Below are positions 1 to 5,724 of a DNA stretch of 8,454 nt, in pieces. A model generated the notes under the pieces. It saw nothing but the letters and a program-made list of their open reading frames with translations. It was not told the origin of the DNA and ran no database searches. Every line of letters starts with the position of its first letter. Position 1 is the stretch's first letter. A program made the translations under genes and the position numbers. Origin of the DNA: Candidatus Portnoybacteria bacterium CG_4_10_14_0_2_um_filter_44_20 (lineage in GTDB: Bacteria > Patescibacteriota > Minisyncoccia > Portnoybacterales > GCA-002795985); NCBI GenBank assembly GCA_002792395.1, contig PFOG01000060.1:1-8454 (forward strand), written 5' to 3'.

Positions 1-545
1 TTATCGCAGATAAACGGACACCATTTTTGCGATGCCCAATAATCTGCCAATTGGACGATCAGGGAACAGAGCGCGAAACGGTTGACTTGCTTACCTATCG
101 TCAACGCCGGCGTTGATTTCGGCTTGTTCCAAATCCCCACGTGATCTTTAACCAGCTGGCAGATACCCAGCAGATTTGGATCGTTATCGGCAAATTGCAT
201 CAGCCAATTGTAAGCAATCAGTCCGTGCTCGGGATGCATGTGGTTATCCCAAGGATCGCCGCTTTTCTTGATATCATGCAGAACGGCGGCGGCAATGACC
301 ATGTCTTTCATCAATCCATCCTCTATGCCAAAAAACCGACAAAGAGCGATTGCGACCCGAACCGCCTTTCTGCTATGGATGACGAGTCCGCCTTCCATAT
401 TATCCTCCGGCGGATGATACTTCCCGGAGGAACTGGCAGGCGCTATCCAAAATTCCGGCGGTGCCGCGGCCAAAGCCGTTTTAACGAAATTTCTAATTCC
501 TTCCGATTGTATTAATTCGAGATAATCGTCCAAATCTTTCTTCAT
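1..545 (-). CDS. HD-domain protein, probable metal-dependent phosphohydrolase (3' end outside window)
   Basis: The minus strand is open from an ATG at 543-545 to the left edge, giving 181 complete codons and no stop, so the gene continues outside the window. It reads as an HD-superfamily protein: H57 in GGLVIHSRK, the H90-D91 doublet in AAVLHDIKKSG, further histidines in HMHPEHG (H107) and LVKDHVG (H135), and D168 in QLADYW. That order (H...HD...H...H...D) is the usual metal-binding pattern of HD phosphohydrolases and phosphodiesterases. The substrate cannot be read from the sequence. A GGAGG at 555-559 (minus strand) lies about 9 nt before the ATG and supports this start. There is no signal peptide or membrane segment, so it should be cytoplasmic. 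It is divergent from the diadenylate cyclase gene and shares a 171-bp intergenic region with it. A nucleotide-related role is possible but unproven. Confidence 0.85.
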   Translation of the reverse strand, partial: MKKDLDDYLELIQSEGIRNFVKTALAAAPPEFWIAPASSSGKYHPPEDNMEGGLVIHSRKAVRVAIALCRFFGIEDGLMKDMVIAAAVLHDIKKSGDPWDNHMHPEHGLIAYNWLMQFADNDPNLLGICQLVKDHVGIWNKPKSTPALTIGKQVNRFALCSLIVQLADYWASQKWCPFICD

Positions 546-630
546 TCTCTTTATCCTCCCCAGTTGTCAAAAAACACACTAAATAATAATTACCACGTTC
601 GATAACTATTGTCCATGCCAACATTGCTGT

Positions 631-658
631 TTGCAAGCGGCGTAAAAAACTATATAAT
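631..658 (+). promoter_or_regulatory. Putative sigma70-type promoter of the diadenylate cyclase gene
   Basis: TTGCAA at 631-636 is followed, after a 16-bp spacer, by a perfect TATAAT at 653-658. Transcription would start near 665, about 50 nt before the ATG at 717. A second TATAAT lies at 678-683 without a good -35. If this promoter is right, the longer in-frame reading that begins upstream (TTG at 609) cannot be the real protein start. This is a motif call only. Confidence 0.5.
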
Positions 659-691
659 AATAATATGTCTTATTTTGTATAATATATTTCA

Positions 692-730
692 CATAATATG
701 CTATATTCCGCATAATATGCCATATTTTGC
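692..730 (+). repeat. Two tandem imperfect 19-20 bp units at the cyclase start
   Basis: CATAATATGCTATATTCCG (692-710) is followed directly by CATAATATGCCATATTTTGC (711-730). The second unit contains the proposed ATG at 717. It may be a simple AT-rich duplication, or a site for a regulator or for RNA structure at the start codon. Confidence 0.55.
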
Positions 731-1949
731 TTCGGCCATCCAAAACGCCATAATTCCTTACCATTCCTTGTCTAGCTTTCTGCAGAAAGCAACTTTTAAT
801 TACAGCGATTTATTGGATATCCTAATCGTCGCCACGCTTATTTTCTTTCTATTCGAACTTTTTAAAAGCACTCACTCAATGCCAATTTTGTTTGGCATTT
901 TATTCTTGGCCATCCTCTACGGACTCAGCGTCTTTTTCCAGCTTCGCCTCACTCAAACCATTTTTAACGCGTTATTCGGCATCTTCGTAATAATCTTAGT
1001 GATTGTTTTTCAGAAAGAACTGCGCCGGTTTTTTGGATTAATCGGCGTTATCGGGCTCAAGCAAAGAAACTTTTCGCCCCAAGAAACCGTTTTGCAAATC
1101 CTGGTCAAAACCATCGGCCAACTGGCGGAACATCGGACTGGGGCGCTTTTTGTTTTTCCTGGAAACGAAAATCTTGAGCGACATTTAGAAGGAGGGTTTC
1201 TCTTGAACGGAAAAATTTCGAAATCCTTAATTTTAAGCCTTTTTGACGCCTCTTCGCCGGGTCACGACGGGGCAGTAGTTATTGAAGGAGACCAGGTAAA
1301 AAGATTCGCTGTGCACCTGCCCTTAGCCGAAAGCGGCGAAACGGCAAGAAAATATGGAACCCGCCATCGCGCCGCCCTGGGTTTATCCGAAAAAACTGAC
1401 GCGTTGATAGTGGTCGTGTCGGAAGAAAAAGGCACTATTACTTTAGCCCACAATCGAAAAATGACAACCGTAAACAGCGCCGATGAACTTGAAAAAAAAC
1501 TAAGAAAATTTTTCGACAAAAAATTTCCTCAGGCGCGAATCCATTCTTACGCAAAATCGCTCTTGAGCTACGCGCCAATGGCAATTCTCTCTCTCACGAT
1601 TGCTTCATGTCTCTGGCTTTTTATAACTTACAGCACCTCCGATATCCAAAGAAAATTTGCCGTATCAATTCAATTCAAAAACCTAGCCCCAGATTTTGTC
1701 GCCGACGACTACAACCCCGAAGATATCGTTGTTGTCCTGTCGGGACACGAATCGGACTTTAAACCACTGGATCCCCAAAGCCTCAAAGCCTCAATTGACC
1801 TTTCAAAAACCACAACTGGCTGGCACACGGTTCTTGTCAAAAAAGAAAATATAAACCATCCATCAATTTTATCCATAGCCAGCATTGAACCAGAAGTCAT
1901 CAAGGTGCACATTGCAAAAGTACAAGCCGAGCTGCAAGTCGAACAATAG
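717..1949 (+). CDS. cdaA: Membrane diadenylate cyclase fused to a YbbR domain (CdaA-CdaR type)
   Basis: A 410-residue protein that should make cyclic di-AMP from two ATP at the inner face of the membrane. Three membrane helices come first (about residues 31-51, 55-75, 82-101) and end in the typical VFQKELRRFF. The DisA_N/DAC catalytic domain follows (about 120-250), with the hallmark motifs GHDGAVV (DGA 184-186) and GTRHRAALGLSE (RHR 216-218), so the active site looks intact. A fourth membrane helix (about 288-306) leads into one YbbR-like beta domain (about 307-402) that would lie outside the cell. In Firmicutes the YbbR partner CdaR is a separate protein encoded next to cdaA; here one chain appears to carry both. 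The start at 717 is chosen because the upstream in-frame extension translates promoter-like AT-rich DNA; there is no clear ribosome site. A terminator follows 23 bp after the stop. Confidence 0.9.
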   Translation: MPYFASAIQNAIIPYHSLSSFLQKATFNYSDLLDILIVATLIFFLFELFKSTHSMPILFGILFLAILYGLSVFFQLRLTQTIFNALFGIFVIILVIVFQKELRRFFGLIGVIGLKQRNFSPQETVLQILVKTIGQLAEHRTGALFVFPGNENLERHLEGGFLLNGKISKSLILSLFDASSPGHDGAVVIEGDQVKRFAVHLPLAESGETARKYGTRHRAALGLSEKTDALIVVVSEEKGTITLAHNRKMTTVNSADELEKKLRKFFDKKFPQARIHSYAKSLLSYAPMAILSLTIASCLWLFITYSTSDIQRKFAVSIQFKNLAPDFVADDYNPEDIVVVLSGHESDFKPLDPQSLKASIDLSKTTTGWHTVLVKKENINHPSILSIASIEPEVIKVHIAKVQAELQVEQ

Positions 1950-1971
1950 TTATTTCTTTCGATTAGTTTCA

Positions 1972-1997
1972 AAAAACCACCCCGTGGGGTGGTTTTT
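1972..1997. terminator. Bidirectional intrinsic terminator between convergent genes
   Basis: AAAAACCACCCC and GGGGTGGTTTTT form a near-perfect 12-bp inverted repeat around a very tight centre. It has T5 after the stem on the plus strand and T-rich sequence on the minus strand. It lies 23 bp after the cyclase stop and 6 bp beyond the stop of the convergent lipoprotein gene, so it can end transcripts from both sides. Confidence 0.9.
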
Positions 1998-2002
1998 AAA
2001 AT

Positions 2003-2785
2003 TTATTGGTTAAGGTAAATATCTCGCTTGACCCCATAAAACATTTGAGGTTCCTGAAATGAATTATTGTTCTCAATGACATATTCAAATGCCTCGCGGA
2101 CACTTACGTTATCCGCTGTTTTTCGGTAAAAAGCGCTGAAAAAAAGCTTGGAGAAAGCACGGCTATCGCATGTTGCGTATTTCTCATTGGCAGAAATTGT
2201 TATACGATTTTTCCCGGCCAGCCTTTCCGCAAAACTCCCGCCATAGCACTGCGTGAAAATAAAAACTCCGATACCAGGCTTGATCTTGTCAACGCAAGCG
2301 GCAAAATCTATTTCATCTAAAAATCTGCCGAATAAACCGATTTCGGCGATTTTTTGTTTTTTCTGATACTGCGATAAAATTGTTCCACGGGTATCCGGTA
2401 TTAACAATCTTTCGTCGAGACGGCCATGATCAGTAACATAAATAAACAAAAGATCATTTGGGCCGATCTGATTCGCGAGATATCTTAAACAAAGCCTGAT
2501 TGATTTGGCGTCAGCCGGGGCATTTACCGGATAGGGCCTATTTTGATTTCCCGTAGCATCAAAAATAATAATATTCTTCCGAAGAAATCCGCTCTTCAAC
2601 AAAACCCCGAACGCGGCTTCTATATTCTTTATGTGCTTTCCCTCTATCTGTCCGCTGATTAAAATCGCGTATTTTTGTCCGGCTGTTTCCGGGGCTTCGG
2701 CGAAGTATTGATTCGGAATGGGACACGCCGTCGCGCAACCCATTAAAAAAACAGCTAAGGCCATTAAAATTGTCAACCGTTTCAC
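2003..2785 (-). CDS. Lipoprotein with a caspase/legumain-like (clan CD) cysteine peptidase domain
   Basis: A 260-residue protein with a short N-terminal signal and lipobox (L14-M15-G16-C17), so it is probably lipid-anchored outside the cytoplasmic membrane. The rest has the layout of a clan CD peptidase: a first beta strand (KYAILISG, 38-45), a hydrophobic strand ending in the catalytic-type histidine (LLFIYVTDHG, H120), and a second strand ending in the catalytic-type cysteine (GVFIFTQCYGGSF, C180). TDHG resembles family C13 (legumain/GPI8) more than metacaspases. Both dyad residues are present, so it may be active; the substrate is unknown. The start is a GTG at 2785, preceded by a strong AAGGAGGAG. 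It lies 24 bp after the HsmA-like gene and should be co-transcribed with it. Confidence 0.75.
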   Translation of the reverse strand: MKRLTILMALAVFLMGCATACPIPNQYFAEAPETAGQKYAILISGQIEGKHIKNIEAAFGVLLKSGFLRKNIIIFDATGNQNRPYPVNAPADAKSIRLCLRYLANQIGPNDLLFIYVTDHGRLDERLLIPDTRGTILSQYQKKQKIAEIGLFGRFLDEIDFAACVDKIKPGIGVFIFTQCYGGSFAERLAGKNRITISANEKYATCDSRAFSKLFFSAFYRKTADNVSVREAFEYVIENNNSFQEPQMFYGVKRDIYLNQ

Positions 2786-2809
2786 TCTTCTCGCTCCTCC
2801 TTGATAACA

Positions 2810-3181
2810 TTAATATGGGATATGTCCCAGCACCCCGCTTATAAAAGCCAGCAGCCAAAAAGAATAAACTGTCAGACTGAAATAATGAAAAAATCTGTCA
2901 ACTTTCTGCTTGTTCTGCTCGGTTGTCGATAGATAAAGAATAATGGCCACAAGAGTATGAATTCCCATTCCGACAAGTCCGGCAATGCCGCAAAGACCAT
3001 GAAAGTTTAAAATCAAACCGTTGCCTACGAAAAACATCTTACTTGTTCCGATGTAGTCAAAAGCAAAACCAGCGACAAAAAATGACAAGTTTATTTTTTT
3101 CAGGCCGCTACGGAATGAATGAGCAACCGCGAAACTATAAAAACAACACGACAGGATTATGGCGATGACCATAAATTTCAT
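2810..3181 (-). CDS. HsmA-like (TIGR03987-type) four-helix membrane protein
   Basis: A 123-residue hydrophobic protein with about four membrane helices (roughly residues 2-20, 32-52, 62-86, 96-118). The pattern resembles the HsmA/TIGR03987 family: a basic turn after helix 1 (SGLKK), a helix holding the dipeptide FD near GTSKM, an NFHG motif at 59-62, a histidine in the third helix (H75), and a final ISGVLGHIPY. Members of that family are poorly characterised, and the conserved histidines hint at metal or haem binding without proving it. I chose the ATG at 3181 because AAAAGGAG lies about 10 nt before it; an in-frame TTG or GTG-type reading up to 3205 would pass through that ribosome site. It is the first gene of a two-gene operon with the caspase-like lipoprotein. 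Confidence 0.7.
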   Translation of the reverse strand: MKFMVIAIILSCCFYSFAVAHSFRSGLKKINLSFFVAGFAFDYIGTSKMFFVGNGLILNFHGLCGIAGLVGMGIHTLVAIILYLSTTEQNKQKVDRFFHYFSLTVYSFWLLAFISGVLGHIPY

Positions 3182-3227
3182 TCTTACTGGACTCCTTTTT
3201 GTCAAAGAACCCTACGCTAGTATGTCC

Positions 3228-3256
3228 ACGATAAACAAATTACTCACTCGCGTCAA
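3228..3256 (-). promoter_or_regulatory. Putative promoter of the HsmA-like/lipoprotein operon
   Basis: Read on the minus strand, TTGACG (3251-3256) and TATCGT (3228-3233) are separated by exactly 17 bp. This puts the transcription start about 40 nt before the ATG at 3181. Motif call only. Confidence 0.5.
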
Positions 3257-3386
3257 CCCAAAGCCACTACTTACAAATGAGAAAAATTACTGCTTCACCC
3301 AGTTAGAAATTTTCTTTTTCTGTTTTGGCATATTCACAACAAATTACCAAATTATCACGAGAATAGTTCTTGTGGCTGAAGTTTAC

Positions 3387-4904
3387 TTAATTTCTAGCGG
3401 GGCTCGCGCATTGATTAAAAAGACTGACCTGGAGATTATATTCGGCAACCAAGGCCTTGATCGCCGCGACTAAATTGTTATATTGATTCACAAGACTATT
3501 GTATTCTTCAATTCGCGCCTCATACTCTTCCCTGTTTTGCGGCTTGAGGATCTTTATTTCTTCTTGCTTAGCGGCAACCGCGTTGTCCAGAGCCGTGATT
3601 TCGCTTTTATAACCATTAATTTTGGCGGCGAGGGACATATCAACCCGTGGGCAATCGGCCAATGGCTGCCCGAACTCTTGAACGGCAATCCAAGTTACCT
3701 GGTTTTCGAACGTTCCCCGAATAACCGCTACGCCAATTTCCTCGTAACCGCCGAATAAAATATTGGCACGGTGGCCGGGACTTTCCATCCATGCCTCAAC
3801 AAGCGCCTTATCGCCATCAAAATTACCCAATGCTAAGTTTTCCCCAATAGCGATATAATCGTAACCAACTTCGTTAGCCAACTCGTCCGGACCGCGTCCA
3901 TCGGGAGAATTGTGGGCAAAATATTGTTTTTCAAACATATCCCGCGCCTTTGCCGCCGCCGCCAAATTAAGCAAATAATTTTCTTCAAGAGACGCCAGAC
4001 CGGCTCCGACGCGTTGCTGGTTAGTCCAATCAACAACCCCTGTTATCGTCAAATCAACGGCCGCCTTCTTCCATGTTGTCCGCAAAGGTGGCGGCGTTAA
4101 GATTTGTTTTTCCACGTTTTCAATCGACATCACCTCAGACAAACTGCCAGATTTAAACCACCCCGCTTTTTGAACCGCCGCGCGATACCCGCTCATTAAA
4201 TCTCCGCGAAAGCAAAACGCGACGACGCCGACAGCCAGGACTATAAACAAAATAACTATCGACAATTTGCCTTTCTGAAAAATTTTCGACCGAGTTGAGG
4301 GCGCCTTTCCTTCGTTGCTCCTGTAAAACAACAAAACCTTAGAAGTAATGCCGAACTCGGCCAACACGATGAATAGCGCGAAAACAGCAGTCAGCAAAAG
4401 GGCAATATCCTTAACATAATGCCTAAGCAGAGTAAATCCGTGGCCAAGAAAAAAACCAAGCAGCAACATCAATGTGCCCCATAAAAAAATGGTTACGCTC
4501 TCGATTTTCAGAAACTTCCAAAAATTAAATTTTGTCGCGCCCACGGCCATAATCGTAATGTGATTCAGGCCGTAAAGAAATTTTGCGAAGAAAATCGTCT
4601 TCCGGCCGCCATTTTTCAAACGCGCTTCCAGTTTGGCTAGCTGCGCCGGGGTAATAAACAAAAACCGGCCGAATTTAGCTACCAAATTCTCTCCGTATCG
4701 CGCGCCCAGCTTGTATAAAATTATATCGCGTAGAAGAGCGGTCAAAAGCGCCAGCGGATAAACAATGAAAAAATTTAAAAAACCCAGTCGAACCAAAAAT
4801 CCGGAGGCTAATAAGGTTCCATCGCCACCCTCAATGAACATCAAACTAAATATGATCGGGTAGGCAAAACTAATATGGTCAAAAATGATTTTCAGCATCG
4901 TCAT
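3387..4904 (-). CDS. DedA/VTT membrane domain fused to a CAP (SCP/PR1) domain and coiled coil
   Basis: About 505 residues; positions here count from an in-frame TTG at 4922, six codons upstream of the preferred ATG at 4904. Residues 9-200 look like a DedA/VTT (SNARE-associated) protein: IEGGDGTLLASG near the first helix, DIILYKLGARYGENLV (66-81), then AKFLYGLNHITIMAVGAT (113-130) where DedA proteins carry their F.RF.PG.R-like segment. The family acts in lipid (undecaprenyl phosphate or phospholipid) handling. A further helix at about 220-239 leads to a CAP domain (about 295-420) with the four typical residues: H337 in YFAHNSP, E361 in IGENLA, H384 in SPGHRANIL, E395 in YEEIGV. The C-terminus (about 430-500) is charged and probably coiled-coil. 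The CAP part should face outside. No ribosome site is obvious; ATG 4898 is an alternative start. Confidence 0.85.
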   Translation of the reverse strand: MTMLKIIFDHISFAYPIIFSLMFIEGGDGTLLASGFLVRLGFLNFFIVYPLALLTALLRDIILYKLGARYGENLVAKFGRFLFITPAQLAKLEARLKNGGRKTIFFAKFLYGLNHITIMAVGATKFNFWKFLKIESVTIFLWGTLMLLLGFFLGHGFTLLRHYVKDIALLLTAVFALFIVLAEFGITSKVLLFYRSNEGKAPSTRSKIFQKGKLSIVILFIVLAVGVVAFCFRGDLMSGYRAAVQKAGWFKSGSLSEVMSIENVEKQILTPPPLRTTWKKAAVDLTITGVVDWTNQQRVGAGLASLEENYLLNLAAAAKARDMFEKQYFAHNSPDGRGPDELANEVGYDYIAIGENLALGNFDGDKALVEAWMESPGHRANILFGGYEEIGVAVIRGTFENQVTWIAVQEFGQPLADCPRVDMSLAAKINGYKSEITALDNAVAAKQEEIKILKPQNREEYEARIEEYNSLVNQYNNLVAAIKALVAEYNLQVSLFNQCASPARN

Positions 4905-4945
4905 AGTTTTTGAAAAACACAAACATTCCCAAAGAAAAAATCTCG

Positions 4946-4974
4946 GTTATCAAAGTAAATAATAACACGCTCAA
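4946..4974 (-). promoter_or_regulatory. Possible promoter of the DedA-CAP gene
   Basis: On the minus strand TTGAGC (4969-4974) and GATAAC (4946-4951) are 17 bp apart, each matching four of six consensus bases. It lies just after an intrinsic terminator, so the DedA-CAP gene probably has its own transcript. Confidence 0.35.
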
Positions 4975-4993
4975 AACAACGCGGCAAACAAAC

Positions 4994-5019
4994 AAAAAAC
5001 CCCCGACACAATGTCGGAG
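4994..5019 (-). terminator. Intrinsic terminator downstream of the winged-helix gene
   Basis: On the minus strand the stem CTCCGACA/TGTCGGGG (one G-U pair) closes a three-base loop TTG and is followed by a T6 run (4994-4999). It would stop transcripts coming from the winged-helix gene about 185 bp upstream, before the DedA-CAP promoter. Confidence 0.75.
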
Positions 5020-5041
5020 CAAACTTATAAAACATCTAACA

Positions 5042-5074
5042 CGCTCTCGCCCTGAACGCCGACGGAATTTGTGC
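5042..5074 (+). repeat. 33-bp perfect direct repeat, left copy
   Basis: This 33-bp stretch (starting CGCTCTCGCCCTGAACG, ending GGAATTTGTGC) recurs without a mismatch and in the same orientation at 7329-7361. Flanking bases differ at once on both sides. The two copies are 2,287 bp apart and enclose the winged-helix, ygjP-like, dinD and hsdM-remnant block. Confidence 0.95.
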
Positions 5075-5105
5075 GGCAGAGATTCATTTTGAGGCGATGA
5101 GTTGA

Positions 5106-5135
5106 GGAAAAAGGTATCTAACGCCTTTTTCTGCC
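5106..5135 (+). repeat. 30-bp hairpin-forming repeat, left copy
   Basis: It begins GGAAAAAGGTATC and ends CCTTTTTCTGCC, with AAAAAGG/CCTTTTT arms around a 9-base loop. It matches 5685-5714 at 24 of 30 positions in the same orientation. The two copies form the outer flanks of the winged-helix unit. It could serve as a weak terminator. Confidence 0.6.
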
Positions 5136-5136
5136 C

Positions 5137-5160
5137 AATACGCCACCCGCTTGGCGTATT
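5137..5160. repeat. Perfect 9-bp inverted repeat (hairpin)
   Basis: AATACGCCA and TGGCGTATT are separated by the 6-base loop CCCGCT. No T-run follows on either strand, so it is not a standard terminator. It sits between the 30-bp repeat and the TATCCACA box. Confidence 0.7.
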
Positions 5161-5161
5161 C

Positions 5162-5204
5162 GTATCCACAAACACTCTGACATTCTGCAGAATGTCAGAG
5201 TGTT
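5162..5204. repeat. GTATCCACA box joined to a perfect 34-bp palindrome
   Basis: GTATCCACA (5162-5170) is followed directly by a perfect 34-bp palindrome (5171-5204) centred on CTGCAG. Its core, ACATTCTGCAGAATGT, is the same as in the palindrome at 5560-5589. The palindrome overlaps the last two bases of the winged-helix stop codon. It could be an operator, a strong RNA hairpin at the 3' end of that gene, or a mobile-element end. Confidence 0.9.
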
Positions 5205-5544
5205 ATTTTACGCGGTAGGTGACGGCGTGGCCGACCTTGCCGACCTGCTCTATTTTGCCTTCTTTTTCCAGTTCGTCCATATAGCGAACGGCGGTGCGGC
5301 TGGATACTCCCAGCGCCTCGCGAATTTCGGCATTGGAGAGCTCGCGTCCGCCTTCAAACATAGCCAGCACCTTTTGTTTGCGAGATTCTTTATGCGAAGC
5401 CGTCTCAACCGCCGATTTGCAGATGCCAACAAATTCTTCCTTGGTACTCGTGCCGTGCCTCCCCGCCTCCCGGCGCGATATCACCAACACAAAAATAAAA
5501 ATACCAACAACTGACGCGATTATAAATAAAGATATTTGTCCCAT
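5203..5544 (-). CDS. Membrane-anchored winged-helix DNA-binding protein
   Basis: A 113-residue protein with one N-terminal membrane helix (about 4-22) followed by basic residues (SRREAGRH), which places the rest in the cytoplasm by the positive-inside rule. Residues 53-113 form a winged helix-turn-helix: ELSNAEIREALGVSSRTAVRYMDELEKEG fits helix-turn-helix and recognition helix, and IEQVGKVGHAVTYRVK fits the wing. It resembles DeoR/MarR-style winged domains. Its target and signal are unknown. It is bracketed by two near-identical palindromes: one upstream over its promoter region (5560-5589), one on its stop codon (5171-5204). Self-regulation through these sites is a natural inference. There is no ribosome site, and a TAAAAT box lies 6 nt before the ATG, so the mRNA may be leaderless. 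Confidence 0.8.
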   Translation of the reverse strand: MGQISLFIIASVVGIFIFVLVISRREAGRHGTSTKEEFVGICKSAVETASHKESRKQKVLAMFEGGRELSNAEIREALGVSSRTAVRYMDELEKEGKIEQVGKVGHAVTYRVK

Positions 5545-5550
5545 AGAATT

Positions 5551-5589
5551 ATTTTACAACATTCTGACATTCTGCAGAATGTTAGAATG
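5551..5589 (-). promoter_or_regulatory. Promoter and operator-like palindrome of the winged-helix gene
   Basis: On the minus strand TAAAAT (5551-5556) can be a -10 box, with transcription starting at or next to the ATG at 5544. Immediately upstream lies a 30-bp palindrome (5560-5589, one mismatch: G5566 against T5583) with the core ACATTCTGCAGAATGT. It covers the place where a -35 would be, the classical position of a repressor operator. No convincing -35 hexamer is visible. Confidence 0.6.
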
Positions 5590-5607
5590 ATTATTTAAAT
5601 GATTTGG

Positions 5608-5652
5608 CCTGCCCTGAGTTTATTTATAGTGAGCCCGTCGAACCTATCGAAT
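5608..5652 (+). repeat. Possible degraded dispersed repeat
   Basis: The stretch CCTGCCCTGAG ... GAGCCCGTCGAACC ... TCGAATGGG, with the imperfect arms CCC...GGG and TCGAA twice, looks like the kind of short palindromic repeat dispersed in many bacterial genomes. Only one copy is in this window, so the call rests on general resemblance. Confidence 0.35.
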
Positions 5653-5684
5653 GGGATAGGATGGATTGCTCCAAGAAAACAACG

Positions 5685-5714
5685 GGAAAAAAGTACCCGA
5701 CACCTTTTTCTGTC
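5685..5714 (+). repeat. 30-bp hairpin-forming repeat, right copy
   Basis: It begins GGAAAAAAGTACCC and ends ACCTTTTTCTGTC; 24 of 30 positions match the copy at 5106-5135. It lies 11 bp beyond the stop of the ygjP-like gene on the minus strand, where the AAAAAG/CTTTTT arms could act as a weak terminator. Confidence 0.6.
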
Positions 5715-5724
5715 AAACTCCATA

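Noticed and set aside
141..515. A 124-codon open frame on the plus strand
   Set aside because: It is antisense to the HD-domain gene, whose conserved metal-binding pattern lies on the minus strand.
564..586. Alternative plus-strand promoter (TTGTCA, 17 bp, TAATTA) upstream of the cyclase gene
   Set aside because: The -10 is poor and it would leave a leader of more than 120 nt; the TTGCAA/TATAAT pair downstream is better.
3257..3386. Weak AT-rich stem between the DedA-CAP stop and the HsmA promoter (AGAAAATT/AATTTTTCT)
   Set aside because: The loop is long and the stem imperfect and almost all A-T, so it is not a credible terminator.
3159..3473. A 104-codon open frame on the plus strand
   Set aside because: It overlaps the starts and ends of two well-supported minus-strand genes and includes the HsmA-operon promoter; no domain is recognisable.
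4879..5175. A 98-codon open frame on the minus strand with a hydrophobic second half
   Set aside because: It runs through the 33-bp repeat, the 30-bp repeat, a hairpin and a strong terminator, overlaps the DedA-CAP start, and lacks a ribosome site. It is better read as non-coding intergenic DNA.
5042..5204. CRISPR-like array from the dense repeats and hairpins
   Set aside because: The repeats differ from one another, there is no regular spacing, and no cas gene is present.
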